DNA of 64,000 nt from Gelidibacter pelagius. Its GTDB lineage: Bacteria > Bacteroidota > Bacteroidia > Flavobacteriales > Flavobacteriaceae. The stretch is taken from assembly GCF_017581925.1 (NCBI RefSeq), contig NZ_JAGEVG010000018.1:1-64000 (forward strand), written 5' to 3'. Both the position numbers and the translations under genes were made by a program. The notes under the pieces were generated by a model, which did not search any database, was not told the origin of the DNA, and saw only the letters and a list, made by a program, of their open reading frames with translations. Of this stretch, positions 47,886-57,523 are shown piece after piece; the first letter of the stretch is position 1, and every line of letters starts with the position of its first letter.

Positions 47886-49211
47886 ATGATTAGGAGATTT
47901 TTTACTTTTTTTTGCATTATGTTCATTTGCGGACCGTCGTTTTCGCAGAGTGGTTTTCATTTGGTTCAAACGGAACGTACAAAGATTAAATTTCAACATA
48001 TTGACAATCTTATTATTATTCCTGTGGAAATAAACGGAGGGAAGTTTTCTTTTATTTTAGATTCAGGAGTTAGTAAACCAATTTTGTTCAATATTATAAA
48101 TTCTTCAGATTCGTTGAAGTTCAAGAACATAGAAAGTATTTATTTAAGGGGCTTGGGAGATGGAGAGTCCACTGAAGCTTTAAAATCAAGAAAAAATGTT
48201 TTTAAAATTGGCGACGCTATAAATGTCAATCAGGATGTGTTTATAATTTCTGATGAGACTATAAATTTCACACCTAGATTGGGCATTCCTGTCCATGGAA
48301 TTATTGGCTATGACATATTTAAGGATTTTATTGTGGAAATAAATTATGGTTCAAAGTTTATTCGGTTGAATAATCCTCAAACTTATAGATATAAGACATG
48401 TAGAAGTTGTGAAACTTTAAAACTGACTTTGTATAACAACAAGCCATTTATTGATGCCATAATTGAAGTGAAAGGAGAAAGTATTCCTGTAAAATTATTG
48501 ATGGACTCGGGAGGAAGTGATGCTTTGTGGTTGTTTGAAAATGATTCATTGGGATTGGTCCCGGAAGATGATAACTTCTTTATCGATTTTTTAGGTAAAG
48601 GATTAAGTGGAAGTGTACATGGAAAACGAGCAAAATTAAAGCGGTTTTCCATAAATGATTTCCATATCAACGATTTGAACGTTGCCTATCCTGATTCTGC
48701 AGCAGTTAGTTTTGCTAGAAAGTTTAAGGCCCGGAGCGGTAGTATGGGTGGGGAATTAATGAAACGTTTTAACATCATTATGGATTATGAGGGTTCAAAA
48801 GTTACTTTTAAAAAGAACAAACATTTTAATGATTCCTTTGAATATAATAAAAGCGGCATCGTCTTGGAACAGGATGGCGTTAGGATCGTTAAGGAAAGAG
48901 ATCAGGGTTCTCCATATAAAAATGATCAGTCAAATGAAGAGCTGTCCAGGCTTTCAGTTATCGAAGCTTATAAATATACTCTAAAACCGGCTTTTAGAAT
49001 TGTAGAACTGAGACTCGATTCACCCGCAGAAAGAGCAGGTTTGATGTTCGGAGATATTATTCTTAAAATTAATAATAAGGAAGTCCATAACTTAAAACTT
49101 CAAGAGGTCAATACGTTTTTTAGGGCTCAAGATGGAAAACTCATAAGGCTTAAAATTGAGAGGGATGGTGTGATTATGAGTTTTCAATTTAAATTGAAAA
49201 GTTTATTGTAA
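47886..49211 (+). CDS. Retropepsin-like aspartyl protease with PDZ domain
   Basis: A 441-residue exported protein with signal peptide ending CGPSFSQ. Two retropepsin-like halves are visible: GGKFSFILDSGVSKPILFN with DSG around residue 59, and SIPVKLLMDSGGSDALWLFE with a second DSG near 208. Each should contribute one catalytic aspartate, so a single chain would form a complete active site. A C-terminal PDZ domain follows (about 350-440): FRIVELRLDSPAERAGLMFG, DIILKINNKEVHNLKLQEVN. The family is widespread in Bacteroidota; its substrates are unknown. Confidence 0.88.
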   Translation: MIRRFFTFFCIMFICGPSFSQSGFHLVQTERTKIKFQHIDNLIIIPVEINGGKFSFILDSGVSKPILFNIINSSDSLKFKNIESIYLRGLGDGESTEALKSRKNVFKIGDAINVNQDVFIISDETINFTPRLGIPVHGIIGYDIFKDFIVEINYGSKFIRLNNPQTYRYKTCRSCETLKLTLYNNKPFIDAIIEVKGESIPVKLLMDSGGSDALWLFENDSLGLVPEDDNFFIDFLGKGLSGSVHGKRAKLKRFSINDFHINDLNVAYPDSAAVSFARKFKARSGSMGGELMKRFNIIMDYEGSKVTFKKNKHFNDSFEYNKSGIVLEQDGVRIVKERDQGSPYKNDQSNEELSRLSVIEAYKYTLKPAFRIVELRLDSPAERAGLMFGDIILKINNKEVHNLKLQEVNTFFRAQDGKLIRLKIERDGVIMSFQFKLKSLL

Positions 49212-49214
49212 AAA

Positions 49215-49240
49215 AAAGCCCTCAAAAAATGAGAGCTTTT
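49215..49240. terminator. Bidirectional terminator hairpin
   Basis: AAAGCCCTC and GAGAGCTTT form a stem with one mismatch between the convergent protease and DUF1573 genes. A runs precede it and T residues follow, so it can work in both directions. Confidence 0.65.
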
Positions 49241-49261
49241 AAACTGTAAAAAGCGGAGAAA

Positions 49262-49690
49262 CTATTGTTCCATTATGCTTCTCTCTCTTTTATCTAAAAC
49301 ACTTGTTTTACTTGGGTCAACAACCTCGCCTTTAATTTTAAGGGCAACAGTAGGTGTGTCCGCATTTGATAAGACCGTAATGGTCTTTCTAATAGGGTTG
49401 ACACGTTGGGTATCATATTTCACTTGTATTTCGCCTGTTTGTCCTGGTAGGATTGGTCCCTCAGGTCGCTTTGGTACTGTACATCCACAAGTTGAGGTTA
49501 CTCTAGTAATAATTAATGGGGCATTACCCGTGTTTGTAAATTCAAAAACACGAACGCCGTCCGCGCCTTTCTCAATGGTACCGTAATCAATGACGTCAGT
49601 CTTAAATTCGATCTTGGCTACTTTGTCTTGCGCAAAAGCAGAAATGCTTAACATTCCTACAAATAAAATTGCTATTAAATTTTTCATCAT
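49262..49690 (-). CDS. DUF1573 domain-containing exported protein
   Basis: A 142-residue exported protein with signal peptide ending ISAFAQ. The mature part is one Ig-like DUF1573 domain: DVIDYGTIEKGADGVRVFEF, TNTGNAPLIITRVTSTCGCT and PGQTGEIQVKYDTQR. The CGC motif is typical. Such domains resemble ASH/MSP-type folds. Function unknown. Two ATG codons in a row begin the ORF; the second (49687) is equally possible. Confidence 0.9.
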   Translation of the reverse strand: MMKNLIAILFVGMLSISAFAQDKVAKIEFKTDVIDYGTIEKGADGVRVFEFTNTGNAPLIITRVTSTCGCTVPKRPEGPILPGQTGEIQVKYDTQRVNPIRKTITVLSNADTPTVALKIKGEVVDPSKTSVLDKRERSIMEQ

Positions 49691-49839
49691 TTTAATTTTT
49701 TAAAATTGATAGGGTCAAAATTACTTACTTTCCACCATTTCACAAAATATATTAGTTGAACGGTAAAAAACTGTTTAAATAGAAGTCTTTATTTGGGTTA
49801 ATATTTGATTTTATAATTTCACAAAAACAGAATTATAAG

Positions 49840-49847
49840 TAACTTTG
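49840..49847 (+). promoter_or_regulatory. valS -7 element
   Basis: TAACTTTG matches TAnnTTTG. It lies 6 bases before an in-frame ATG at 49854 and about 30 bases before the ATG at 49878, supporting the later start for valS. The -33 box is not obvious. Confidence 0.45.
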
Positions 49848-49877
49848 CCTGTTATGATACAAAAACAGTACCAAAGT

Positions 49878-52508
49878 ATGCAGATCCCAGCAAAATATTC
49901 CGCTAACAATGTAGAAGATAAGTGGTATTCCTATTGGATGGAACACAAGTATTTCAAGTCCATTCCTGATGGGCGAGAGCCCTATACCATTGTCATTCCA
50001 CCTCCCAACGTTACTGGGGTTTTGCACATGGGACATATGTTGAACAATACCATTCAAGATGTGCTCATTCGTCGCGCTCGTTTACAGGGTAAAAACGCCT
50101 GTTGGGTTCCGGGTACCGATCATGCGTCAATTGCTACTGAAGCTAAAGTTGTGGCTAAGTTGAAAGAACAAGGCATCGATAAGAATAAATTAACCAGGGA
50201 AGAATTCTTAAGCCACGCGTGGGATTGGACCCATGAATATGGTGGGGTCATCTTGGAGCAGTTAAAGAAATTGGGTTGTTCCTGCGATTGGGATCGAACG
50301 AAGTTTACCATGGATGATGAGATGAGTGAGTCCGTCATTAAAGTTTTTGTGGATCTTTACAACAAAGGCTTAATTTATCGCGGTTATCGGATGGTCAATT
50401 GGGATCCAGAAGCTAAAACTACGTTGTCTGATGAAGAAGTGATCCATGTAGAACGCACTGACAAATTGTACTATGTAAAGTATCAAATTGAAAACCAAGA
50501 TGATTTTGTAACCATTGCCACCACACGTCCTGAAACTATTTTGGGTGATACTGCCGTCTGCGTAAATTCTAAGGATGAACGCTTTCAGCACCTTATCGGC
50601 AAAAACGTTATTGTGCCAATATGTAATAGAATCGTACCGATAATTGCTGATGATTATGTTGATATGGAATTTGGTACGGGCTGTTTGAAAATCACTCCTG
50701 CACATGATGTCAATGATAAGGAAATTGGGGACAGACATCAATTACAAGTGGTCGATATCCTTAATGATGATGCGACTTTAAATAGTTTTGGTCTTCATCA
50801 TCAAGGGAAAGATAGGGAAGTAGCAAGAAAAGATGTGACCCAAGAACTGAAGGATTTGGGAATTCTAGATAAAACTGAAGATATTACACATAAGGTTGGG
50901 ACAAGTGAACGCACCAAAGCAGTGATAGAACCGAGACTTTCTGATCAATGGTTTTTGAAAATGGAAGAACTTGCAAAACCAGCTATTAAAGCGGTCTTGG
51001 AAGATGAGGAAGTGAAGTTGTTCCCAAAACGTTTTAATAATACGTACCGCCATTGGATGGAAAATATCCGCGATTGGAATATTTCGCGTCAGTTACTTTG
51101 GGGACAACAAATCCCTGCCTATTTCTATGGCGACGGAAAAGACGATTTTGTAGTGGCTGAAAGTCGCGAGGAAGCCCTGAAGTTGGCCCAACAAAAATCG
51201 AATAATTCTCAACTCACAATAGCAGATTTAACTCAAGATAAAGACGCTTTAGACACTTGGTTTTCATCTTGGTTATGGCCTATAAGTGTTTTTGATGGAA
51301 TTCGGAATCCGAATAACCCTGAAATTGAATATTATTATCCAACCAATGATTTGGTGACAGGTCCGGATATCCTGTTTTTTTGGGTAGCACGTATGATTGT
51401 TGCAGGCTACGAATACAGAGATCAAAAACCTTTTGAAAATGTCTATCTCACAGGATTAGTGCGGGATAAACAACGTCGAAAAATGAGTAAGTCCTTAGGG
51501 AACTCTCCCGATGCTCTACAATTGATTGACGATTATGGTGCGGATGGCGTGCGCGTTGGATTGTTGTTGAGCTCCGCTGCTGGAAATGATTTGATGTTTG
51601 ATGAAGAATTGTGCAACCAAGGAAAAGGTTTTGCCAATAAAATATGGAATGCCTTCAGGTTGGTCACAGGTTGGGAAGTCGCCGAAATAGAACAACCCGA
51701 GGCCTCTAAAATTGCAATAGAGTGGTATCAATCGAAGTTTCAACAAGCCTTGGTCGAAATAGAAGATCATTATAGCAAGTATCGCCTGTCTGATGCTTTA
51801 ATGGGCATATACAAGCTGATTTGGGATGATTTCTGCTCATGGCTCTTGGAAATGATCAAACCAGAATATCAACAGCCTATCGATTCGAAAACATTTAAAA
51901 GTGTGATTGACATCTTTGAATCGAATTTAAAGATATTACACCCTTTTATGCCATTTTTGACCGAAGAAATCTGGCATTTCATTGCAGAGCGAAGTGCTGA
52001 AGGAGCTCTGATCGTTGCAGAATACCCAAAACTTGAATCTTTTGATACTCAATTAATTTCAGATTTTGAAATGGTCAAAGAGGTGGTTTCAGGAATTAGA
52101 ACCATTAGAAAAAACAAAAACATTTCGTTTAAGGATAGTATTGAGCTATCAGTCATCAATAATGAGAAATTATCAGAACGATATAACTCCGTTATTGAAA
52201 AGATGGGAAATATTTCTAAAATGGAATCAGTTGCAGATGCCGTTGATGGCGCCTTAAGTTTTAGAGTACATTCCAACGAGTATTTTATTCCTATTTCCGG
52301 AGCCATTAACGTGGAAGAAGAAATTAAAAAATTAAATGACGAATTAAAATATACCGAGGGTTTTCTAAAATCCGTACAAACTAAACTATCCAATGAGCGT
52401 TTCGTTAACAACGCACCTGCACAGGTTTTGCAAAACGAACGCAATAAGGAAGGAGACGCTTTGGCTAAAATAGAGACGATTAAATCGAGTTTGGCGAATT
52501 TGAAGTAG
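49878..52508 (+). CDS. valS: Valine-tRNA ligase
   Basis: Charges tRNA-Val with valine and edits threonine. The protein of about 876 residues has the class I HIGH signature in PPPNVTGVLHMGHMLNNTIQ and the KMSKS loop in QRRKMSKSLGNSPDALQL. The editing domain lies between (about 190-330, with TTRPETILGDTAVCVN). An anticodon-binding domain and a C-terminal coiled coil (NVEEEIKKLNDELKYTEGFL) complete it. I place the start at 49878 (MQIPAKYSANNVEDKWYSYW), where homologues begin. An earlier ATG at 49854 would add 8 residues but fall almost on the promoter. Stands alone on the + strand. Confidence 0.96.
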   Translation: MQIPAKYSANNVEDKWYSYWMEHKYFKSIPDGREPYTIVIPPPNVTGVLHMGHMLNNTIQDVLIRRARLQGKNACWVPGTDHASIATEAKVVAKLKEQGIDKNKLTREEFLSHAWDWTHEYGGVILEQLKKLGCSCDWDRTKFTMDDEMSESVIKVFVDLYNKGLIYRGYRMVNWDPEAKTTLSDEEVIHVERTDKLYYVKYQIENQDDFVTIATTRPETILGDTAVCVNSKDERFQHLIGKNVIVPICNRIVPIIADDYVDMEFGTGCLKITPAHDVNDKEIGDRHQLQVVDILNDDATLNSFGLHHQGKDREVARKDVTQELKDLGILDKTEDITHKVGTSERTKAVIEPRLSDQWFLKMEELAKPAIKAVLEDEEVKLFPKRFNNTYRHWMENIRDWNISRQLLWGQQIPAYFYGDGKDDFVVAESREEALKLAQQKSNNSQLTIADLTQDKDALDTWFSSWLWPISVFDGIRNPNNPEIEYYYPTNDLVTGPDILFFWVARMIVAGYEYRDQKPFENVYLTGLVRDKQRRKMSKSLGNSPDALQLIDDYGADGVRVGLLLSSAAGNDLMFDEELCNQGKGFANKIWNAFRLVTGWEVAEIEQPEASKIAIEWYQSKFQQALVEIEDHYSKYRLSDALMGIYKLIWDDFCSWLLEMIKPEYQQPIDSKTFKSVIDIFESNLKILHPFMPFLTEEIWHFIAERSAEGALIVAEYPKLESFDTQLISDFEMVKEVVSGIRTIRKNKNISFKDSIELSVINNEKLSERYNSVIEKMGNISKMESVADAVDGALSFRVHSNEYFIPISGAINVEEEIKKLNDELKYTEGFLKSVQTKLSNERFVNNAPAQVLQNERNKEGDALAKIETIKSSLANLK

Positions 52509-52540
52509 ATGTGAATTGGCAGATCCTTCTTTTAGATACG

Positions 52541-52566
52541 AACCTGCCAGTCCTTTCAGGCGGGTT
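52541..52566. repeat. AACCTGCC...GGCGGGTT palindrome
   Basis: AACCTGCC (52541-52548) and GGCGGGTT (52559-52566) pair with one wobble around a 10-base loop, 33 bp after the valS stop. The same ends occur at 9044-9078. Confidence 0.7.
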
Positions 52567-52687
52567 GTACTAATTAGCATGAATTGTTCATTCAGAGTTT
52601 ACGCTTTAAGTTAGTAATAATCATAATGATTTGGACTGTTAGCTTGCGCTACCTTATTTATTAGATAAGATCTGAAAGCTATAAACT

Positions 52688-52890
52688 AATGCTCTGCGAA
52701 ACTTTGTGCTCTTTTGTGAAACTCTTTGTAACAGCTTATCAGTGATTAGTCGGTAGAGATTAGTGGGTAGTCATGGATATTTAGTTTTCTATACCTGAAG
52801 TTTCTTTAAAACGAAATATCTAAGATTGTTTTCAAAAACTCTCTGTGAAACTCTCATCTCTGTGAATCTCCGTGTAATAACTTGTGGATT
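52688..52890. repeat. CTCTGTGAAACTC-type repeat arrays without gene
   Basis: The 461 bp gap between valS and rodA has no ORF. It contains two same-orientation arrays built of CTCTGCGAAACTTTGTG, TTGTGAAACTC (52690-52735) and CTCTGTGAAACTC, CTCTGTGAATCTCCGTGTAA (52840-52882). These are the same units as the arrays flanking the GxxExxY gene, but here with no gene between them. The spacer carries GATTAGTCGGTAGAGATTAG-type direct repeats. Confidence 0.8.
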
Positions 52891-52969
52891 TTATGATTTG
52901 GAATTTGGTACTTTGATTTTGGGCTGTGTAGTTTTGAACTTTGAATTTAAAACTTAGAATTGCAGTAGT

Positions 52970-54247
52970 CTACCATTCATTAATCCTATTCGAGTCTAAT
53001 TTTACAAAAATAAACAGTAAAATAGTAAATGCCCAAAGTGCAGAACCACCATAACTGAAGAACGGAAGTGGTATCCCTATGGTTGGGATCAAGCCCATCA
53101 CCATGCCAATATTAATCAAGAAATGGAAAAACAGGATAGAGGCTACGCAATACCCATAAACTCTGCTGAACTGGGATTTTTGTAATTCGGCTAAATATAA
53201 TATTCGAAGCAGCAGCGCCACAAAAAGAAGTACAACGAGAGCGCTTCCCAGAAATCCCCATTCTTCTCCAACGGTACTAAAGATATAATCGGTATGCTGT
53301 TCAGGTACAAACTTACCAGTAGTTCTCGTACCTTGCATGAAGCCTTTTCCTGTCAATCCTCCAGAACTGATTGCTTTTTCAGATTCGTGCAGATTATATA
53401 GAATAGTTTGTTTCAATTCATGAAGCTTTTGGGGGTCGTTTTCCAAGCGCAACCATAAGCTAATTCTGTCTTTTTGGTGAAACTGCAAGATATTATTATA
53501 AAAATATTTGATGCCAAAGGATACGGCCATACAGACTAAAAGAATGGCGATAGGCTGTATGATTTGTGGTCTTTTCTTCTGTCCAAAAAAGTGATGTCCG
53601 AAAATTAATAGCCCAGCTACAAGTACAGCAACAACGACATTAAATTTAAGTGCCAATACGGCCAATAAAACAAGAAAAACGGCAACGACAAGGTATATTT
53701 GCTGCAATCCCTCTCTATAAAAAACAAAAAAGAAAGCAACATAAACGAGGGCGCTCCCTGTATCGTTTTGCAACACGATTATAATTGCAGGAAGTACAAT
53801 GATACCCGCCGCCTTAACCTGATCTTTAAACGTTTTCATATTGGTTTGAAGGTCGCTGATATATTTTGCCACGGCTAACGAGGTTGCAAATTTTGCGAAT
53901 TCACTCGGTTGTAATGTCATTCCGCCTATACCATACCAACCTAGGGCACCATTGACATTTTTCCCGAAAAGAAACAAACCCAATAAAGAGACAATAGATA
54001 AAAAATAGATAACACTGGTAAAACGTTCGTAAAACTTAGCGTCTAAGGCGAGAATTAGAATGATTAATACAAATGTGAAAATAATAAACACGGATTGCTT
54101 TCCGTAAGGATGGTTCATGTCAAAATAGCTCACAATCTCCCCGGTGTGAGAGGCTGACATAATGTTAAGCCACCCAAAACCCACCAGCAATAAGAATAAT
54201 GCAATGGTGATCCAGTCAAAGTTTAATCCTCTAAAATCTCTTTGCAT
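52970..54247 (-). CDS. rodA: Rod shape-determining protein RodA
   Basis: SEDS-family glycosyltransferase that polymerises lipid II during lateral wall growth. The 425-residue protein has about ten transmembrane helices. The conserved regions include ALGWYGIGGMTLQPSEFAKF with the QPSEF motif, VLQNDTGSALVYVAFFFVFY containing the catalytic aspartate, GKFVPEQHTDYIFSTVGEEW and GIPLPFFSYGGSALW. It is encoded directly after mrdA without a gap (54248), so it is the last member of the mre operon. Confidence 0.96.
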   Translation of the reverse strand: MQRDFRGLNFDWITIALFLLLVGFGWLNIMSASHTGEIVSYFDMNHPYGKQSVFIIFTFVLIILILALDAKFYERFTSVIYFLSIVSLLGLFLFGKNVNGALGWYGIGGMTLQPSEFAKFATSLAVAKYISDLQTNMKTFKDQVKAAGIIVLPAIIIVLQNDTGSALVYVAFFFVFYREGLQQIYLVVAVFLVLLAVLALKFNVVVAVLVAGLLIFGHHFFGQKKRPQIIQPIAILLVCMAVSFGIKYFYNNILQFHQKDRISLWLRLENDPQKLHELKQTILYNLHESEKAISSGGLTGKGFMQGTRTTGKFVPEQHTDYIFSTVGEEWGFLGSALVVLLFVALLLRILYLAELQKSQFSRVYGYCVASILFFHFLINIGMVMGLIPTIGIPLPFFSYGGSALWAFTILLFIFVKLDSNRINEW

Positions 54248-56194
54248 TTATTGTAAATTAAACGATGATGTCCGTGTGCTCTCAGGGTTTACAATGGTGT
54301 CTCTGGTTATTTTTTCAATAACTTGCAATGCAGATTGCCTGTTGATGCCAAATTCTTTTCCTGAATATGGTTTTGCATATTCGTTCTCCAAGCTGTGTGT
54401 GAGAATCCAATTTTCCATAGCGGTCATTGTGATTTCTCCTCTAATATATTTTTCAATCATTAAACTTGCAATACGACCTGCAAAGCGACTGCCCCAATAG
54501 CCATTTTCAACAAAAACAGCAATCGCAATTTTCGGGTTGTCCTTCGGAGCAAAAGCCACAAAAATAGAGTGATCTGTCAATTGTGTACGCTTACCATCTA
54601 TTCTCATAAAGTTTTCGGCCGTCCCTGTTTTACCACAGATATCAATCCCAGGCACGCGAAGGCTGTAAGCCGTTCCGCCGTTATAAACATCAAACATGCC
54701 CTGCACCACGGGTTCAAAATGCTCCTTATCAATGGTGGTATAATTGGGGGTGGTGTATTTTTCGTCTATTTCAGCTCCTTCAATGTTTTTAATGATGTGC
54801 GGTGTATAATAAAAACCTCTATTGCTAATGGCGGCCACCATATTAGCCAATTGGATAGGCGTAGTCTCCACCTCACCTTGTCCAATGGAATTAGAAATAT
54901 TATAGGTAGAAGACCAGCGGTTTTTACCATACCATTTATCATAGAATGCGCCGTCCGGTACACGACCTTTGTTTCCAATCTTAAGATCATATCCTAAATA
55001 GTCACCAAGTCCAAAACTTTTGACGTGGTTGCTCCAAACATCCATCCCTTCAGCCGGTTTATCATACTTATCGATAATTCGTCTGTAGACATTCACAAAA
55101 TAAGCATTACAAGACTGTGCAATACCTTGGTTCATAGAAAGTGGACTAACATGGCTATGGCAGCCTGTCAATCGTCGGCTACCTAAATAATAGCCATGCC
55201 TACATGAGAATTGATCCTGAGTCGTCACAACTTTCTCTTGGAGGCCTATCAAGGCGCTTATCACCTTAAATGGTGACCCTGGAGGATATTGTGCTTTTAG
55301 ACTTCTATCAAATAATGGTTTTGCAATGGTATCGTTGTAAAGTTTAGTGAAATTTCGAGAACGCTGTCTGCCAACCAATAAATTTGGATTGTAGGAAGGG
55401 GCAGAAACCATAGCGAGGATTTCACCTGAACTCGGTTCTATAGCAATGATGCCACCATGTTTATGTCGCATTAAAAGCTCACCATATTCCTGAAGTTTAG
55501 AATCGATAGTGATCGTAATATCCTTTCCGGGTTCGGGCAAAGTATCATAAATACCATCTTTATAGGCGCCAATATCTCTATTGAATCGGTCTTTTTGGAT
55601 AAATTTTATTCCTTTTACACCTCGTAACTCTTCCTCATAAGATAATTCGACACCTTGTTTACCAATTAAATCACCACTTTTGTAGTAAGGGTCGTTTTCA
55701 ATAATATAATTGTTGACTTCTCCAATATCTCCCAAAACGTTAGCGCCAATAGTTGTTTGATAATCTCTTAACGATCGTTTTTGAATATAAAACCCTTCGT
55801 ATTTCCTGATTTTTTCTTGTAGAACAGCATATTCCATTCTCGAAAGTTGAGGAATAAAAACAGAAGGTAATCGAGGCGAATAGCGGTATGCCTTATTATA
55901 AAAATTGATAAAATCTTCCTTGGTAATCTTCAAAAGATTACAAAACTCTAATGTGTCTAAGGATTTCACTTCCCGCGGAATGAACATCACATCATAGGAC
56001 GGTTGGTTGGCCACCAGTAATTTGCCATTTCTGTCATAGATGTATCCTCGTTTTGGATAGTCGCGTACCTTTCTGATGGCATTATCATCAAGTAGACTGT
56101 AAGGATCTTCATTGTACACTTGTAGGTAAAATAAGCGTGCAATAAAAACCAAACCTACAACAGTTATAATTGAAAGGAGTAGCAGTTTTCTCAT
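54248..56194 (-). CDS. mrdA: Penicillin-binding protein 2
   Basis: Transpeptidase that crosslinks peptidoglycan in the elongation complex together with RodA. The 648-residue protein has an N-terminal membrane helix (LLLLSIITVVGLVFIARLFY), a pedestal domain with YPKRGYIYDRNGKLLVANQP, and the transpeptidase domain. The active-site triad of motifs is PGSPFKVISALIG (SxxK), AQSCNAYF (SxN) and ICGKTGTAEN (KTG). It overlaps mreD by 4 bp and adjoins rodA, which is the usual Bacteroidota arrangement. Confidence 0.97.
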   Translation of the reverse strand: MRKLLLLSIITVVGLVFIARLFYLQVYNEDPYSLLDDNAIRKVRDYPKRGYIYDRNGKLLVANQPSYDVMFIPREVKSLDTLEFCNLLKITKEDFINFYNKAYRYSPRLPSVFIPQLSRMEYAVLQEKIRKYEGFYIQKRSLRDYQTTIGANVLGDIGEVNNYIIENDPYYKSGDLIGKQGVELSYEEELRGVKGIKFIQKDRFNRDIGAYKDGIYDTLPEPGKDITITIDSKLQEYGELLMRHKHGGIIAIEPSSGEILAMVSAPSYNPNLLVGRQRSRNFTKLYNDTIAKPLFDRSLKAQYPPGSPFKVISALIGLQEKVVTTQDQFSCRHGYYLGSRRLTGCHSHVSPLSMNQGIAQSCNAYFVNVYRRIIDKYDKPAEGMDVWSNHVKSFGLGDYLGYDLKIGNKGRVPDGAFYDKWYGKNRWSSTYNISNSIGQGEVETTPIQLANMVAAISNRGFYYTPHIIKNIEGAEIDEKYTTPNYTTIDKEHFEPVVQGMFDVYNGGTAYSLRVPGIDICGKTGTAENFMRIDGKRTQLTDHSIFVAFAPKDNPKIAIAVFVENGYWGSRFAGRIASLMIEKYIRGEITMTAMENWILTHSLENEYAKPYSGKEFGINRQSALQVIEKITRDTIVNPESTRTSSFNLQ

Positions 56195-56697
56195 TTACGT
56201 TTTTGGCTAAAAAGTATTGTGATAATCAAACAAAGTATTATAGTGAAAATCCCTGAGAATAACGTTTTTTGAAGTATTAAAATTATTTTAGAAATGTTAA
56301 ATATTTCTAATGAATACATAATCAGGTGATGGATAAATGTCAAGGCTGAAAAATAGGTAAATTTGCTGCTAAAATCTGTTTGGTTGAATTTTATGGATTG
56401 GTAGTCATAAACCGTTCCAAAGGAAAACTTTAGGAAAATGGGTCTTATATAAGCTAAAGTCACACAGGCAGCAGCATGGACGCCTCCTGAATCTGAAAAA
56501 ATATCCACACTAAAACCGAGTAAAAATGCTAAGAATACAAATAGTGTTCGGTTATTGTTTGCCGGAAATAAAATGATAAATAGGATATAAATATACGGAT
56601 TAATGTACCCCAGAAAATTGATATGGATAAAGATTAATACTTGAACCAAAACCAATACGATAAACCTAACGGCTAAATTTAAGGTCACCTTAGTCAT
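56191..56697 (-). CDS. mreD: Rod shape-determining protein MreD
   Basis: A 168-residue integral membrane protein with about five helices (for example FIVLVLVQVLIFIHINFLGY and LFVFLAFLLGFSVDIFSDSG). The conserved GFSVDIFSDSGGVHAAA segment is the family signature. It links MreB filaments to the wall synthesis enzymes. It overlaps mrdA by 4 bp and mreC by 8 bp, so all three are translated from one mRNA. Confidence 0.92.
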   Translation of the reverse strand: MTKVTLNLAVRFIVLVLVQVLIFIHINFLGYINPYIYILFIILFPANNNRTLFVFLAFLLGFSVDIFSDSGGVHAAACVTLAYIRPIFLKFSFGTVYDYQSIKFNQTDFSSKFTYFSALTFIHHLIMYSLEIFNISKIILILQKTLFSGIFTIILCLIITILFSQKRK

Positions 56698-57514
56698 CTT
56701 TTGGTTTTTGTAGAGATTTTATTTCAGAAGCCTGCAGATTTTCAATCACAAAAACATGTCCAATATTGGTCATGTCATTAAACAATTTGACATTTACAAC
56801 ATACGAGTCACCACCACTGTCAATTTTATACGAGTTAACCGTACCAATTAAAATACCTTTCGGAAAAATAGTCGATTGGCCTCCCGTAATAATCGTGTCA
56901 CCGATGGCTACGGGTGCGAATTTTGAAATATCAATGAGTTGTGCATATTCTGGGGATTCTGTATTCCATACTAAAGATCCAATATGATTGGTCTTTTTAA
57001 GTTGGGCATTGATTCGGCTTCGGGTGTTTAAAATTGATAATACGGAAGAAAAATTTTGAGAGGTGTTTTCAACAATACCAACAATACCCTGAGAGGTTAT
57101 CACGCCATAATCAACTTTGATACTATCTTTTTTTCCTTTGTTTATGGTCAAATAGTTAGTGGATTGTGAGTAACTGTTCTTATAAACACTTGCAGTCCTG
57201 AACTTATAATGTGTATCCAATTTAAGACTGTCTTTGAAGGCAGGTTTCATAGTATCTACATCCAAATTGTGAACTATGGATTTTAACATCCGGTTTTCTT
57301 CCAACAGGGCTTTGTTTTCCTTGGCCAAATTGAAATATTGGCCAACACTGTTTGCTGTTTTGTATACAGTACCGGTAACTACGTTCGAAGAGTTTATGAA
57401 TTTACTTTTGTGATAGGAATGCGATTGGATTGTGAAAAACAAAGACAAGCCAAAAAGCAACAAAAACACAAGAAAAGTTTTGTTCCTAAGTACAAAGTTT
57501 ATGATTTGTTGCAT
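56690..57514 (-). CDS. mreC: Rod shape-determining protein MreC
   Basis: A 274-residue bitopic protein with an N-terminal helix (NKTFLVFLLLFGLSLFFTIQ), a coiled coil (about 60-90, NLAKENKALLEENRMLKSIV) and the periplasmic beta-barrel domains with SVYKNSYSQSTNYLTINKGK, DYGVITSQGIVGIVENTSQN and PVAIGDTIITGGQSTIFPKG. It regulates PBP2. It lies between mreB (9 bp) and mreD in the operon. Confidence 0.95.
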   Translation of the reverse strand: MQQIINFVLRNKTFLVFLLLFGLSLFFTIQSHSYHKSKFINSSNVVTGTVYKTANSVGQYFNLAKENKALLEENRMLKSIVHNLDVDTMKPAFKDSLKLDTHYKFRTASVYKNSYSQSTNYLTINKGKKDSIKVDYGVITSQGIVGIVENTSQNFSSVLSILNTRSRINAQLKKTNHIGSLVWNTESPEYAQLIDISKFAPVAIGDTIITGGQSTIFPKGILIGTVNSYKIDSGGDSYVVNVKLFNDMTNIGHVFVIENLQASEIKSLQKPKDD

Positions 57515-57523
57515 TCTGACTTA

